Shown here in pieces: positions 43,655 to 51,604 of a DNA stretch of 64,000 nt. Position 1 is the first letter of the stretch, and every line of letters starts with the position of its first letter. Below the pieces are notes generated by a model. It saw only the letters and a program-made list of their open reading frames with translations. It was not told the origin of the DNA and ran no database searches. A program made the position numbers and the translations under genes. The DNA comes from Pseudoxanthomonas koreensis. GTDB taxonomy: Bacteria > Pseudomonadota > Gammaproteobacteria > Xanthomonadales > Xanthomonadaceae. The stretch lies in assembly GCF_010093225.1 (NCBI RefSeq), contig NZ_PDWM01000001.1, positions 157,239-221,238 of the forward strand. Reading direction: 5' to 3'.

Positions 43655-44653
43655 ATGTCCCTCCCCGCCACCTTCCCCGCCTTCCGCATCCACAACGACG
43701 CCGACGGCTATCGCAGCGGCATCGAGGCACTTTCGCTGGATGACCTCTCGCCCGGCGAAGTGGTGATCAAGGCCAAGTGGTCCTCGGTCAACTTCAAGGA
43801 CGCGCTGGCCGGCACCGGCAAGGGCAGGATCCTGCGCAGCTTCCCGCTGGTCGGCGGGATCGATGTCGCCGGGCACGTGGTTGCGTCCACCGATGCGAAG
43901 TTCAGGGAAGGCGACCCGGTGCTGGTCACCGGCAGTGGCCTGAGCGAGACCCGCGACGGCGGCTACGCGGCCTACGCACGCCTGCCGGCCGAGTGGGTCG
44001 TCGCCCTGCCCCGCGGCCTGGACCTGCGCGAATCCATGGTCCTTGGCACGGCCGGTTCCACCGCCGCGCTGGCGCTGTACCGGATGCGCGAGAACCGGCA
44101 GCGCCCGGAGCTCGGCCCACTTGCAGTCACCGGCGCCACCGGCGGCGTCGGCTCGCTGGCGGTGGCGATCTTCAGCCGGGCCGGCTACGAGGTCCACGCG
44201 ATCAGCGGCAAGCCCGGGCAGGCCGGCTACCTGCGATCGCTCGGCGCCAGCGAAGTGCTCGGCCGCGACGCGCTGGAAGCGAAGCGGCCACTGGAATCGA
44301 TCCGCTTCGGCGGCGGCCTGGACAACGTCGGCGGGCCGATGCTGGTCAGCCTGCTGGCGCAGACCGCCGCTTACGGCAACGTCGCCGCCGCCGGCCTGGC
44401 CGCCACCCCGTCACTGGATGCGCTGACGGTGATGCCCTTCATCCTGCGCGGCGTCTCGCTGCTCGGCATCGGCTCGGCCGGCACCGCGCGCGACATCCGC
44501 GACGACATCTGGGCCTTGCTGGCCGACGAGTGGAAGCCGGCCAATCTCGCGGCGATCTGCACCCGCGAGGCGACGCTGGAGGAGTTGCCGTCAGTGTTCG
44601 ACACCATGCTGGCCGGCGGTTCGCTGGGCCGCACGGTGGTGCGGCTGGGCTGA
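43655..44653 (+). CDS. AcuI/YhdH-type acrylyl-CoA reductase (quinone oxidoreductase family)
   Basis: A 332-residue zinc-free medium-chain dehydrogenase/reductase. KWSSVNFKDALAGTGKGRI (about residues 41-59), FPLVGGIDVAGHVV (about 63), the NADPH loop VTGATGGVGSLAVA (about 157-170) and ICTREATLEELPSVFDTML match YhdH/AcuI, which reduces acryloyl-CoA to propanoyl-CoA. The start has AAGGAG 10 bp upstream. The 319-bp gap before it is mostly the family 3 element. Confidence 0.85.
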   Translation: MSLPATFPAFRIHNDADGYRSGIEALSLDDLSPGEVVIKAKWSSVNFKDALAGTGKGRILRSFPLVGGIDVAGHVVASTDAKFREGDPVLVTGSGLSETRDGGYAAYARLPAEWVVALPRGLDLRESMVLGTAGSTAALALYRMRENRQRPELGPLAVTGATGGVGSLAVAIFSRAGYEVHAISGKPGQAGYLRSLGASEVLGRDALEAKRPLESIRFGGGLDNVGGPMLVSLLAQTAAYGNVAAAGLAATPSLDALTVMPFILRGVSLLGIGSAGTARDIRDDIWALLADEWKPANLAAICTREATLEELPSVFDTMLAGGSLGRTVVRLG

Positions 44654-44776
44654 ACGGTCCCGCCGCAGTGTGCGCACGGTCAAGTTTCGTCCCCGCGCGC
44701 CTGCATGCTGGAGGCTTCCGGCGGCTGCGCGCACCGACTACACTCCGGCGCAGGGGAAACACACCGGGGAAGCTAC

Positions 44777-45175
44777 ATGGCACGCATCCTGATCGTCGAC
44801 GATTCGCCCTCCCAGCTGATGGGAATCCAGCGCATCGTCGAGAAACTCGGGCACGAGACGCTCACCGCCGAGGACGGCGCCGCGGGCGTCGAGGTGGCCA
44901 AGGCGCACCTGCCCGACCTGATCCTGATGGACGTGGTAATGCCCAACCTCAACGGGTTCCAGGCCACGCGCACGCTCAGCCGCGACGGCAGCACCCGCGA
45001 CATCCCGGTCGTGCTGGTCACCACCAAGGACCAGGACACCGACCGCATGTGGGGCATGCGCCAGGGCGCCCGCGCCTACCTGACCAAGCCGTTCTCCGAA
45101 TCGGACCTGTCGGACGTGATCGGCCGCCTGCTCGGCGGCGACCAGCCGGCCCCGGCGTCCGAAGAAGAAGCCTGA
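44777..45175 (+). CDS. PilH-like single-domain response regulator
   Basis: A 132-residue CheY-type receiver with no output domain. MARILIVDDSPSQ holds the acidic pair, LILMDVVMPNLNGFQATR the phosphorylated Asp (about residue 53) and VTTKDQDTDRMWGMRQGARAYLTKPF the conserved Thr and Lys. Wording and length are those of PilH in the Pil-Chp system for twitching. No pilG, chp or pil genes are adjacent, so this is a solitary copy and the pilus link is inferred. The acidic tail PAPASEEEA is extra. Confidence 0.82.
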   Translation: MARILIVDDSPSQLMGIQRIVEKLGHETLTAEDGAAGVEVAKAHLPDLILMDVVMPNLNGFQATRTLSRDGSTRDIPVVLVTTKDQDTDRMWGMRQGARAYLTKPFSESDLSDVIGRLLGGDQPAPASEEEA

Positions 45176-45274
45176 GGGCACGGCCGCGCCGGCCGCGTGC
45201 CCGATCGCCGGCGGCGAACGCCGCGCACGGCTGCATGCGCAATCCCCGGAGATGCGGCCACGCGGCCTGCATCC

Positions 45275-46159
45275 TCACTCGCCGAAGGCGCGCGCCAGGT
45301 CGCGATAGGCCTCGCGCTGCGCTTCGCTGGCCGGCGCCGGCGCCTGCACTTCCAGTTCCACGATCTGGTCGCCCGGCTGCGCGCCGGGCAGGCCGCGGCC
45401 GCGCAGGCGCAGCTTGCGCCCGGAATCGGAACCGGCCGGGATCTTCAGCTCCACCGCACCGCCCAGGGTCGGCACGCTGACCGTCGTACCCAGCGCCGCC
45501 TGCCAGGCCGGCAGCGGCAGCGTGTGGAGGATGTTGCGCCCGTCCACCTCGAACTGCGGATGGGCCTGGTATTCGATCTCCAGCAGCAGGTTGCCGCCGC
45601 CCTGGCCCTGCCCGCCCAGCCGGATCGCCTGCCCGGCGCGGATGCCCTTGGGCACCTTCACGTCGAGCTGGCGGCCGTTGAGGGTGATGCGCACGCTGTC
45701 GCCGCGGTACACCGCCTCCAGCGGCACCGCCAGCCGCGCGCGGGTGTCGCCGCGCGGCTGCGGGCCGGCGCCCGGGCGGGCGCCGCCGCCGCGCTGGCGC
45801 GCGAACAGGCTCTCGAAGAAATCGCTGAAGCCGCCGCCACCGTTGCCGCCGTGGCCACCCATGTCGCCGAAGATCTCGTTGAAGTCGTAGCCGCCGCCGT
45901 CGAAGCCACCGGGCGGCGGATCGAACTGCTGCCCCGGCCGGTAGCCGCGCGCGCGCAGCTGGTCGTAGGCGGCGCGCTTCTGCGGGTCGCGCAGCGCCTC
46001 GTAGGCCTCGCCGACCGCCTTGAACCGGTCCTCGGCGTCGGCCTCCTTGCTCACGTCGGGGTGGTACTTGCGCGCCAGCCGGCGGTAGGCCGACTTGATC
46101 TCGGCCTCGCCCGCGCTCGGTTCCACACCCAGGATCGCGTAGTAGTCCTTGAATTCCAT
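45275..46159 (-). CDS. cbpA: DnaJ-family co-chaperone, CbpA-like
   Basis: A 294-residue DnaJ homologue lacking the cysteine-rich zinc domain. The J-domain (residues 4-69) has the HPD motif in KYHPDVSKEAD. A Gly-rich linker (GGYDFNEIFGDMGGHGGNGG) and two C-terminal substrate-binding domains follow (VPKGIRAGQAIRLGGQGQGG, then VPTLGGAVELKIPAGSDSG). This is the CbpA layout (E. coli 306 residues). It stimulates DnaK ATPase activity. The companion CbpM modulator gene is not seen next to it. Confidence 0.87.
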   Translation of the reverse strand: MEFKDYYAILGVEPSAGEAEIKSAYRRLARKYHPDVSKEADAEDRFKAVGEAYEALRDPQKRAAYDQLRARGYRPGQQFDPPPGGFDGGGYDFNEIFGDMGGHGGNGGGGFSDFFESLFARQRGGGARPGAGPQPRGDTRARLAVPLEAVYRGDSVRITLNGRQLDVKVPKGIRAGQAIRLGGQGQGGGNLLLEIEYQAHPQFEVDGRNILHTLPLPAWQAALGTTVSVPTLGGAVELKIPAGSDSGRKLRLRGRGLPGAQPGDQIVELEVQAPAPASEAQREAYRDLARAFGE

Positions 46160-46421
46160 CCGTTCACCGTCCGCTGCCTGGCCCGCACCGCCCGCACGGG
46201 CTCGCCCTGGAAACAGGACGGCCTGCGGCGCGGGCGCCACCTGTCGATTCTAAGCCGCGCCCACCACTGTGCGGGCGCATGCGCCGCGCGGCATGGCACA
46301 GGGACGCAGGCGCGCGGCGATGACGGCACTCGCCTTCCAAGCCCCACGGCGCGCACACGCGGTTGCCGCTAGACTCGGTCCGCCTCCGGCCGCGCCGGCC
46401 CTCCTCCCCCGGGATACCCCC

Positions 46422-46901
46422 ATGACCATCCAGATCGGCGACACCATCCCCGAAGTCGTGCTCAAGCGCATCCGCGAAGGCGTGGAAAGCGTGGACACGC
46501 CCAGCCTGTTCGAGGGCCGCAAGGTGCTCCTGTTCGCCGTGCCCGGCGCGTTCACCCCGACCTGCTCGGAAAAGCACCTGCCCGGCTTCATCGCCCGCTT
46601 CGACGACTTCCGCAGCCGCGGCATCGAGGTGGTCTGCATGGCGGTCAACGACCCGTTCGTGATGCAGGCCTGGGGCAAGACCCTGGACGCGCCCGACGGC
46701 CTGCAGCTGGTCTCCGACGGCAACGCCGACCTGACCCGGGCGCTCGGACTGGAAATGGACGCCAGCGGCTACGGCATGGGCATCCGCGCCAGGCGCTTCG
46801 CGCTGTACGCGGAAGACGGCGTGGTCAGGCAGCTGTTCATCGAGGCACCGGGCGAGTTCAAGGTGTCCTCGGCCGACCACGTGCTCGAACAGCTCGGATA
46901 G
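46422..46901 (+). CDS. Peroxiredoxin (Prx5 type)
   Basis: A 159-residue thiol peroxidase. VPGAFTPTCSEKHLPGF (about residues 43-59) contains the peroxidatic Cys. VNDPFVMQAWGKTLD and LVSDGNADLTRALGLEMD are standard Prx5 blocks. No second conserved cysteine is evident, so it is probably a 1-Cys form using an external thiol. It is divergent from the cbpA-like gene and convergent with pbpC. Confidence 0.9.
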   Translation: MTIQIGDTIPEVVLKRIREGVESVDTPSLFEGRKVLLFAVPGAFTPTCSEKHLPGFIARFDDFRSRGIEVVCMAVNDPFVMQAWGKTLDAPDGLQLVSDGNADLTRALGLEMDASGYGMGIRARRFALYAEDGVVRQLFIEAPGEFKVSSADHVLEQLG

Positions 46902-46916
46902 GAACGGTGGAAGCAT

Positions 46917-46940
46917 GCCCCTCTCCTCCGGGAGGGGGGC
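46917..46940. terminator. Hairpin between convergent prx and pbpC
   Basis: GCCCCTCTCC pairs with GGAGGGGGGC (one G-T wobble) around a 4-base loop. It lies 15 bp after the peroxiredoxin stop and 36 bp before the pbpC stop. No T-run follows, so it is only a probable transcription end. Confidence 0.5.
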
Positions 46941-46976
46941 AAGGGCCATGACCGTCCTCGCCATGGACGCATGCGC

Positions 46977-49463
46977 CTACCCCGGAGACGCGTGCTCACG
47001 CCGCTCCGGCACCGACAGGCCGCTGCCATGTTGCCCTCCCCCGCCGTCCGCCTCGGCGGTCGACATCGCGCCCGCGGGCGCCTGCACCCGGAACCGCACC
47101 TGCGCCCAGGCACCGCTGTCGGCCAGCGCGGTGAGCACGTGGTCGCCACGACCGGCGCCGGCGTAGTCGTACTCGAAGCCGCGTCCGCCCGCGGTGCGGG
47201 CGATCGCGCGGCCGTCCAGAAGCCACTGCACCGGCGCGGTGCTGCCCAGCGCGCGCACCTGCAGGCGCAGCCCGCGGGTGCTGCCGGGCGGTGGCGCCAG
47301 GGTGGAACGCTCGGCGATGCCTTCGATGCGCAGGTTCTCGGCCGCGCCGCGGCCGTCGTCGGCGCAGTCGGGCGACAGCGGCGGCAGGCGCGCGGCGCGG
47401 CGTGCCTCGGCCGGCAGCCACGGTGACAGCAGCGCCGGCCAGCGCGCGATCTCCGCCTCCCGCGCCTCGTGCGCGAGCGCGCAGTCGGCCGACAGGCGCA
47501 GGCCACTGGCGGCGTCGACCCGGAAGCGCTCGCGCCCTGCGCTCCACAGCCGCGCGTCGCGTTCGGCGAACGTCGGTGGCACCGTGCCCTCCAGGCGCCA
47601 GGCCGGCATCGACCGCTGGCACAGCGCGGCCGGCGTATCCGCCGCCGCCAGGCCCAGCGGCCAGCACACCTCCACCGCGTCCACGCTGGCTGGCCGCGGC
47701 AGCGGATCGGCATCGCCCGGCGCGCGCGGCAGGCTGTCGATCGTGTCCAGCAGTAGCGGCAGCGCGGTGATCGCGCCGTACTGGCCCGGCAGCGGCGTGC
47801 CGTCCGGCCGCCCGACCCAGACCCCCACCGTGTAGCGGCGCGTGCCACCCACCGCCCAGGCATCGCGGAAGCCGTAGCTGGTGCCGGTCTTCCACGCCAC
47901 CGGTGGACGCGTGCCGGCGTCGAACGCGCCACTGGCATGGCCGGGCCGCGGGTTCGACTGCAGGATGTCGCGCACGATCCAGGCCGCGCCCGGCGACAGC
48001 AGCCGGCGTTCGACCAGCGGCTGCCGCGGCAGGTAGCGCACCTGCGCGGCGAGCCCGCCGCGCTGGAACGCGGCGAACGCGCCGACCAGGTCCTCCAGGC
48101 GCACGCCGGTACCGCCGAGGATCAGCGCGAGGTTCGGTCGCGCACCGCGCGGGAAGCGCAGGCCGATGCCGGCGTGGTCCAGCCGCGCGGCGAAGCGCGC
48201 CGGGCCGACCCGGTCGAGCAGGTCCACCGCCGGCACGTTGAGCGAAAGCCGCAGCGCGCTGGCAGCGCCAACCGGCCCGTTGAAGGCCTCGCCGAAATTG
48301 CCCGGCCGGTAGCCGCCGAAAGCCTGCGGCGCGTCGACCAGCAGGCTTTCGGAATGGATCAGCCCGTCGTCCAGCGCCATGCCGTAGAGGAAAGGCTTGA
48401 GCGTGGACCCCGGCGAGCGCCAGGCGCGGACCATGTCCACGTGCCCCAGCCGCTCGCGGTCGCCGAATTCGACCGAACCGACATAGGCACGCGCCTGCAT
48501 GCCCTCGTTCTCGACCACCAGCAGCGCGGCCGAGGTGCGCTGCGGCAGCGCGGCGAACCAGGCGGCCACGCGCTCCTCCAGCGCACGCTGCAGGTCCGCG
48601 TCCACGGTGGTGGCGATGCGTTGCGCCTGCGGCTGCTGCTGGCGCAGGCGCTGGGCCAGCAGCGCCGCGTGCACCGGCGGGCGCAGCGCGCGCGCGACCA
48701 CCGGTTCGATCGCCGCGTCGGCCACGTCCTGTGCGTTCCAGACCTCCAGCGCCCGCATCCGCGCCAGCACCTTGTCGCGCGCGGCGCGCGCGGCTTCCGG
48801 GTGCCGGTCCGGGCGCAGCCGGCTGGGCGCCTGCGGCAGCACCGCCAGCAGCGCGGCCTCGGCGTGCGACAGGCGCGCGGCCGGCTTGCCCAGGTAGGCC
48901 CAGCTCGCCGCCTCGACGCCTTCGATGGTGCCGCCGAACGGCGCCCGCTCCAGGTACAGCTGCAGGATCTGCTGCTTCGACAGCCGCGCTTCCAGCTGCA
49001 GCGCGCGCGCCATCTGCCGCAGCTTTCCGGCCAGGCTGCGGGTGTCGCCACCTTCGAGGATGCGCGCCACCTGCATGCTCAGGGTCGACCCGCCGGACAC
49101 GATCCCGCCGCTGCGCAGCCATTGCCCGCCGGCGCGCAGCAGGGCCAGCGGATTGACGCCGGGATGCCAGTGGAACCAGCGGTCCTCGTAGCCGAGCAGG
49201 GCCTGCAGGTAGAGCGGCGACACCGATGCGGGGGTGGCCGGATAGCGCCACACTCCCTCTCCGTCGGCGAACGCACGCAGCGGCGTGCCATCGGCGGCGG
49301 TGACGACGGTGACGACGGTGGCGCTGCCGCTGCCGGCGCGCGGCAGCGGCGGCGGGAACGCCAGGTCCAGCGCAAGCGCCGCCAGGAGCACGGCGACGGC
49401 GCCCCAGCGCAGCCAGGGCAGCAGCCGGCGCGCGCGCGCGCGGCTGCCCACGTCTGCCGTCAT
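46977..49463 (-). CDS. pbpC: Penicillin-binding protein 1C
   Basis: An 828-residue bifunctional peptidoglycan synthase. An N-terminal transmembrane anchor (about residues 15-35) precedes a glycosyltransferase family 51 domain: YEDRWFHWHPGVNP with the catalytic Glu, GGSTLSMQVAR and LYLERAPFGG. A transpeptidase domain has SPGSTLKPFLYG (active Ser) and KTGTSYGFRDAW. A C-terminal BiPBP_C domain (about 730-810) ends the protein. The start MTADVGSRARA was chosen over earlier Mets because it leaves a short basic segment before the anchor. The usual partner, an alpha-2-macroglobulin gene, is not adjacent. Confidence 0.92.
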   Translation of the reverse strand: MTADVGSRARARRLLPWLRWGAVAVLLAALALDLAFPPPLPRAGSGSATVVTVVTAADGTPLRAFADGEGVWRYPATPASVSPLYLQALLGYEDRWFHWHPGVNPLALLRAGGQWLRSGGIVSGGSTLSMQVARILEGGDTRSLAGKLRQMARALQLEARLSKQQILQLYLERAPFGGTIEGVEAASWAYLGKPAARLSHAEAALLAVLPQAPSRLRPDRHPEAARAARDKVLARMRALEVWNAQDVADAAIEPVVARALRPPVHAALLAQRLRQQQPQAQRIATTVDADLQRALEERVAAWFAALPQRTSAALLVVENEGMQARAYVGSVEFGDRERLGHVDMVRAWRSPGSTLKPFLYGMALDDGLIHSESLLVDAPQAFGGYRPGNFGEAFNGPVGAASALRLSLNVPAVDLLDRVGPARFAARLDHAGIGLRFPRGARPNLALILGGTGVRLEDLVGAFAAFQRGGLAAQVRYLPRQPLVERRLLSPGAAWIVRDILQSNPRPGHASGAFDAGTRPPVAWKTGTSYGFRDAWAVGGTRRYTVGVWVGRPDGTPLPGQYGAITALPLLLDTIDSLPRAPGDADPLPRPASVDAVEVCWPLGLAAADTPAALCQRSMPAWRLEGTVPPTFAERDARLWSAGRERFRVDAASGLRLSADCALAHEAREAEIARWPALLSPWLPAEARRAARLPPLSPDCADDGRGAAENLRIEGIAERSTLAPPPGSTRGLRLQVRALGSTAPVQWLLDGRAIARTAGGRGFEYDYAGAGRGDHVLTALADSGAWAQVRFRVQAPAGAMSTAEADGGGGQHGSGLSVPERREHASPG

Positions 49464-49596
49464 TGAGCCCTGCTCCATTGCCGTCCGGTCCGCGTGCTCC
49501 ACGCGGCCATTTGAAGCCATCTGATGCCGGAGAGGAAGGTCGCGATCGCGGGGGCGACCGTGGCGGCACAGCAAAAGCAAGCGCAAAGCTTCGAGG

Positions 49597-49750
49597 GTGT
49601 CGGCTTCGGAAGGAGTCCGCCGTCACATGGGGGTATGGCCCACCCTTCGGGACGACATCCTGTCTTTACTCAGGGCCGTGGCACATCCATGTGCCACTTG
49701 GGCCATACCCCCATGCGACGACGGCCTTCAGGCGCGTTCGGGTGCGCGCC
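49597..49750 (-). repeat. Structured element, family 3 (copy B)
   Basis: About 154 bp, minus orientation. Outer stem CATGGGGGTATGGCCCA and its complement (49626-49715) is a perfect 17-bp pairing. The core is the same as copy A except GAG for TCG before TAAAGACAGG. The 5' hairpin is GGCGCG/CGCGCC (49731-49750). The 3' flank has GGACTCCTTCC then GAAGCCGACAC. It lies 134 bp upstream of the pbpC start, head to tail with that gene. Confidence 0.8.
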
Positions 49751-49802
49751 TGCGGTTCGGGAACAGACAAATCCCGTTCCCGACCCGATCGCCTTTGCTT
49801 CC

Positions 49803-49937
49803 TGTAGGAGTCCACTTCAGGGGGCGACCCGGAAGCGCTGGATCGCAGCAGCATTCGACGCGGGCGCTCCGGAGATTGCGCGTTGACCGTGGCGTCTCCA
49901 GGTAGCGTCGGGTCGCCCCCTGAAGTGGGCTCCTACA
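49803..49937. repeat. Long palindromic repeat, family 1 (copy 2)
   Basis: A 135-bp copy of the element at 1553, with ends TGTAGGAGTCCACTTCAG (one substitution) and CTGAAGTGGGCTCCTACA. It is purely intergenic and lies between family 3 copies B and C, inside the pbpC-acd gap. Confidence 0.88.
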
Positions 49938-49996
49938 GAAGAGCGCAACGAGTGCCGGCGATTTCGCTGTTGCTTGCAGCGCAGGTCGAACCGCAC

Positions 49997-50150
49997 GGCG
50001 CGGGCCCCAACGTGCCCGAAGGCCGTCGTTGCAGCGGGGTATGGCCCAAGTGGCACATGGATGTGCCACGGCCCTGAGTAAAGACAGGATGTCGTCCCGA
50101 AGGGTGGGCCATGCCCCGCTGCAACGGCGGACTCCTTCCGGAGCCGACGC
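49997..50150 (+). repeat. Structured element, family 3 (copy C)
   Basis: About 154 bp, plus orientation. The outer stem starts CGTTGCAGCGGGG and closes with CCCCGCTGCAACG (50027-50126), continuing to TGGCCCA/TGGGCCA: 22 bp with one mismatch. The core is identical to copy B. The 5' hairpin is GGCGCG/CGTGCC (49997-50016), where a G-T wobble replaces a Watson-Crick pair of copy B. The 3' flank has CGGACTCCTTCCG then GAGCCGACGC. Confidence 0.8.
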
Positions 50151-50170
50151 ACCCCAACACCGTTGCTCCT

Positions 50171-50230
50171 GCGGTTGCGGTTGCGGTTGCGGTTGCGGTT
50201 GCGGTTGCGGTTGCGGTTGCGGTTGCGGTT
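50171..50230. repeat. Hexanucleotide tandem repeat, ten units
   Basis: Ten uninterrupted copies of GCGGTT, followed by one degenerate GCTGTT. A simple-sequence tract of this length is prone to slippage. It lies about 100 bp downstream of the acyl-CoA dehydrogenase terminator side and outside any gene; the Asn-Arg repeat ORF it creates on the minus strand is not credible as a protein. Confidence 0.95.
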
Positions 50231-50265
50231 GCTGTTGATTCCGCAGCTATCGCAAACGGCCACCC

Positions 50266-50294
50266 AAAAGAACGGGGGCCGAAACCGGCCCCCG
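50266..50294 (-). terminator. Terminator of the acyl-CoA dehydrogenase gene
   Basis: A 9-bp stem CGGGGGCCG/CGGCCCCCG (50273-50294) with a 4-base loop. On the minus strand it is followed by TTCTTTT. It lies 36 bp past the stop codon. Confidence 0.8.
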
Positions 50295-50329
50295 ATCCTT
50301 CACATCCTCTTCGATGAAGCCAGCACCGC

Positions 50330-51478
50330 TCAGCGCAGCCCCGTCTCGCTGCGTGCGATGACCAGGCGCTGGATCTCCGAAGTGCCCTCGTAGATCTCCG
50401 TGATCTTGGCATCGCGGAAATAGCGCTCCAGCGGCATCTCCTTCGAATAGCCCATGCCACCGTGGATCTGCACCGCCTGGTGGGTGATCCACATCGCCGC
50501 CTCCGACGCGGTCAGCTTGGCGATCGCCGCCTCGGCCGAGAACGGCTTGCCCTGCGACTTCAGCCACGCCGCCCGCATCGTCAGCAGCAGCGACGCGTCC
50601 AGCCGGCACTTCATGTCCGCGATCTTGGCCTGGGTCATCTGGAACGTGCCGATCGCCGCACCGAAGGCCTTGCGGTCCTTCACGTAGGCGATCGTCGCCT
50701 CGTATGCCGCGCGCGCGATGCCGATCGCCTGCGAGGCGATGCCGATGCGGCCCGAGTCCAGCACCCCCATCGCGATCTTGAAGCCCTCGCCCTCCGCGCC
50801 CAGCACGTCGGCCGGCTGCGCCACGTAGTCCTGGAACTCGATCTCGCAGGTCGCCGAAGCGCGGATGCCCAGCTTCGGCTCGGTCTTGCCGCGGTGGAAG
50901 CCCGGGCGCGCGGTATCGACGATGAAGGCGGTGATCCCGCGTGCGCCCTTCTCCGGATCGGTCATCGCGAACAGCACGATGTACTTCGCCACCGGGCCGG
51001 AGGTGATCCAGCTCTTCTTGCCGTTGATCACGAAGCTGCCATCGGCCTGCTTCACCGCGCGGCAGCGCATCGCCGTGGCATCGGAGCCGGACTGCGGCTC
51101 GGTCAGGGCGAAGGCGCCGATCTCGCGGCCCTCGGCGATCGCGCGCACGCAGGTCTGCTTCTGCTCCTCGCTGCCGTGCTTGAGGATGCCGGCGCAGAAC
51201 AGCGAGTTGTTTACCGACATGATGGTCGAATGCGCCGCGTCGGCGGCGGCGATCTCGATCATCGCCAGCGCATAGCCGATGGGATCCATGCCCGCGCCGC
51301 CGTACTGGTCCGGTACCTCGATGCCCATCAGGCCGTTCTCGCCGAGGACCTTGATGTTGTCCAGCGGGAATTCGCCGCTGCGGTCGTAGTGCTCGGCGCT
51401 CGGCGCGATCACGTCCTGGGCGATGCGGCGCGCCACGTCCTGCAGCATCAGTTGTTCTTCGGTGAAGCTGAAATCCAC
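50330..51478 (-). CDS. Acyl-CoA dehydrogenase
   Basis: A 382-residue FAD flavoenzyme oxidising acyl-CoA to enoyl-CoA. FALTEPQSGSDA (about residues 122-133) and KSWITSGPVAKYIVLFA are the FAD/substrate motifs. The catalytic Glu lies in the C-terminal RDAKITEIYEGTSEIQRLVIAR. The length and sequence are of the short/branched-chain type (butyryl-, isobutyryl- or 2-methylbutyryl-CoA); the exact chain is not assignable. The SDR at 56598 may act in the same pathway. Confidence 0.9.
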   Translation of the reverse strand: MDFSFTEEQLMLQDVARRIAQDVIAPSAEHYDRSGEFPLDNIKVLGENGLMGIEVPDQYGGAGMDPIGYALAMIEIAAADAAHSTIMSVNNSLFCAGILKHGSEEQKQTCVRAIAEGREIGAFALTEPQSGSDATAMRCRAVKQADGSFVINGKKSWITSGPVAKYIVLFAMTDPEKGARGITAFIVDTARPGFHRGKTEPKLGIRASATCEIEFQDYVAQPADVLGAEGEGFKIAMGVLDSGRIGIASQAIGIARAAYEATIAYVKDRKAFGAAIGTFQMTQAKIADMKCRLDASLLLTMRAAWLKSQGKPFSAEAAIAKLTASEAAMWITHQAVQIHGGMGYSKEMPLERYFRDAKITEIYEGTSEIQRLVIARSETGLR

Positions 51479-51572
51479 GGGAGACCCCTCCGGTCAGTCA
51501 ATGGTGGCAATTGTAACCACCCGGCCATCCGCGGGCGTACGCCGGCTTGACCGCGACGAGCGCGCGCCGCCA

Positions 51573-51604
51573 CAATATCTCTATATCGCGATAGGAAGAT
51601 ATTG
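51573..51604. promoter_or_regulatory. 32-bp dyad, probable ArsR-type operator
   Basis: Outer arms CAATATCT (51573-51580) and AGATATTG (51597-51604) share their centre with an inner perfect palindrome TATCGCGATA (51584-51593). The right arm ends directly at the start codon of the ArsR-methyltransferase gene. It is strikingly AT-rich for this genome. ArsR-family repressors bind such dyads, so autoregulation of the metH operon is likely. Confidence 0.75.

Noticed and set aside
44777..45175. Chemotaxis CheY instead of PilH-like
   Set aside because: VTTKDQDTDRMWGMRQGARAYLTKPF and the overall wording are closer to PilH than to CheY, although no pil genes adjoin, so the call is left at PilH-like.
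43380..50150. Family 3 elements as integron attC sites
   Set aside because: attC sites have conserved outer GTTRRRY/RYYYAAC boxes. Here the outer ends differ in every copy and no cassette genes or integrase are present.
43380..50150. Family 3 elements as a retron msr-msd or a tRNA-like gene
   Set aside because: No reverse transcriptase is nearby, there is no CCA or anticodon arm, and the hairpin layout does not form a cloverleaf.
49817..50263. Minus-strand frame coding an Asn-Arg dipeptide repeat
   Set aside because: It is produced by the GCGGTT tract running into family 3 and family 1 repeats; no ribosome site and no conserved sequence.
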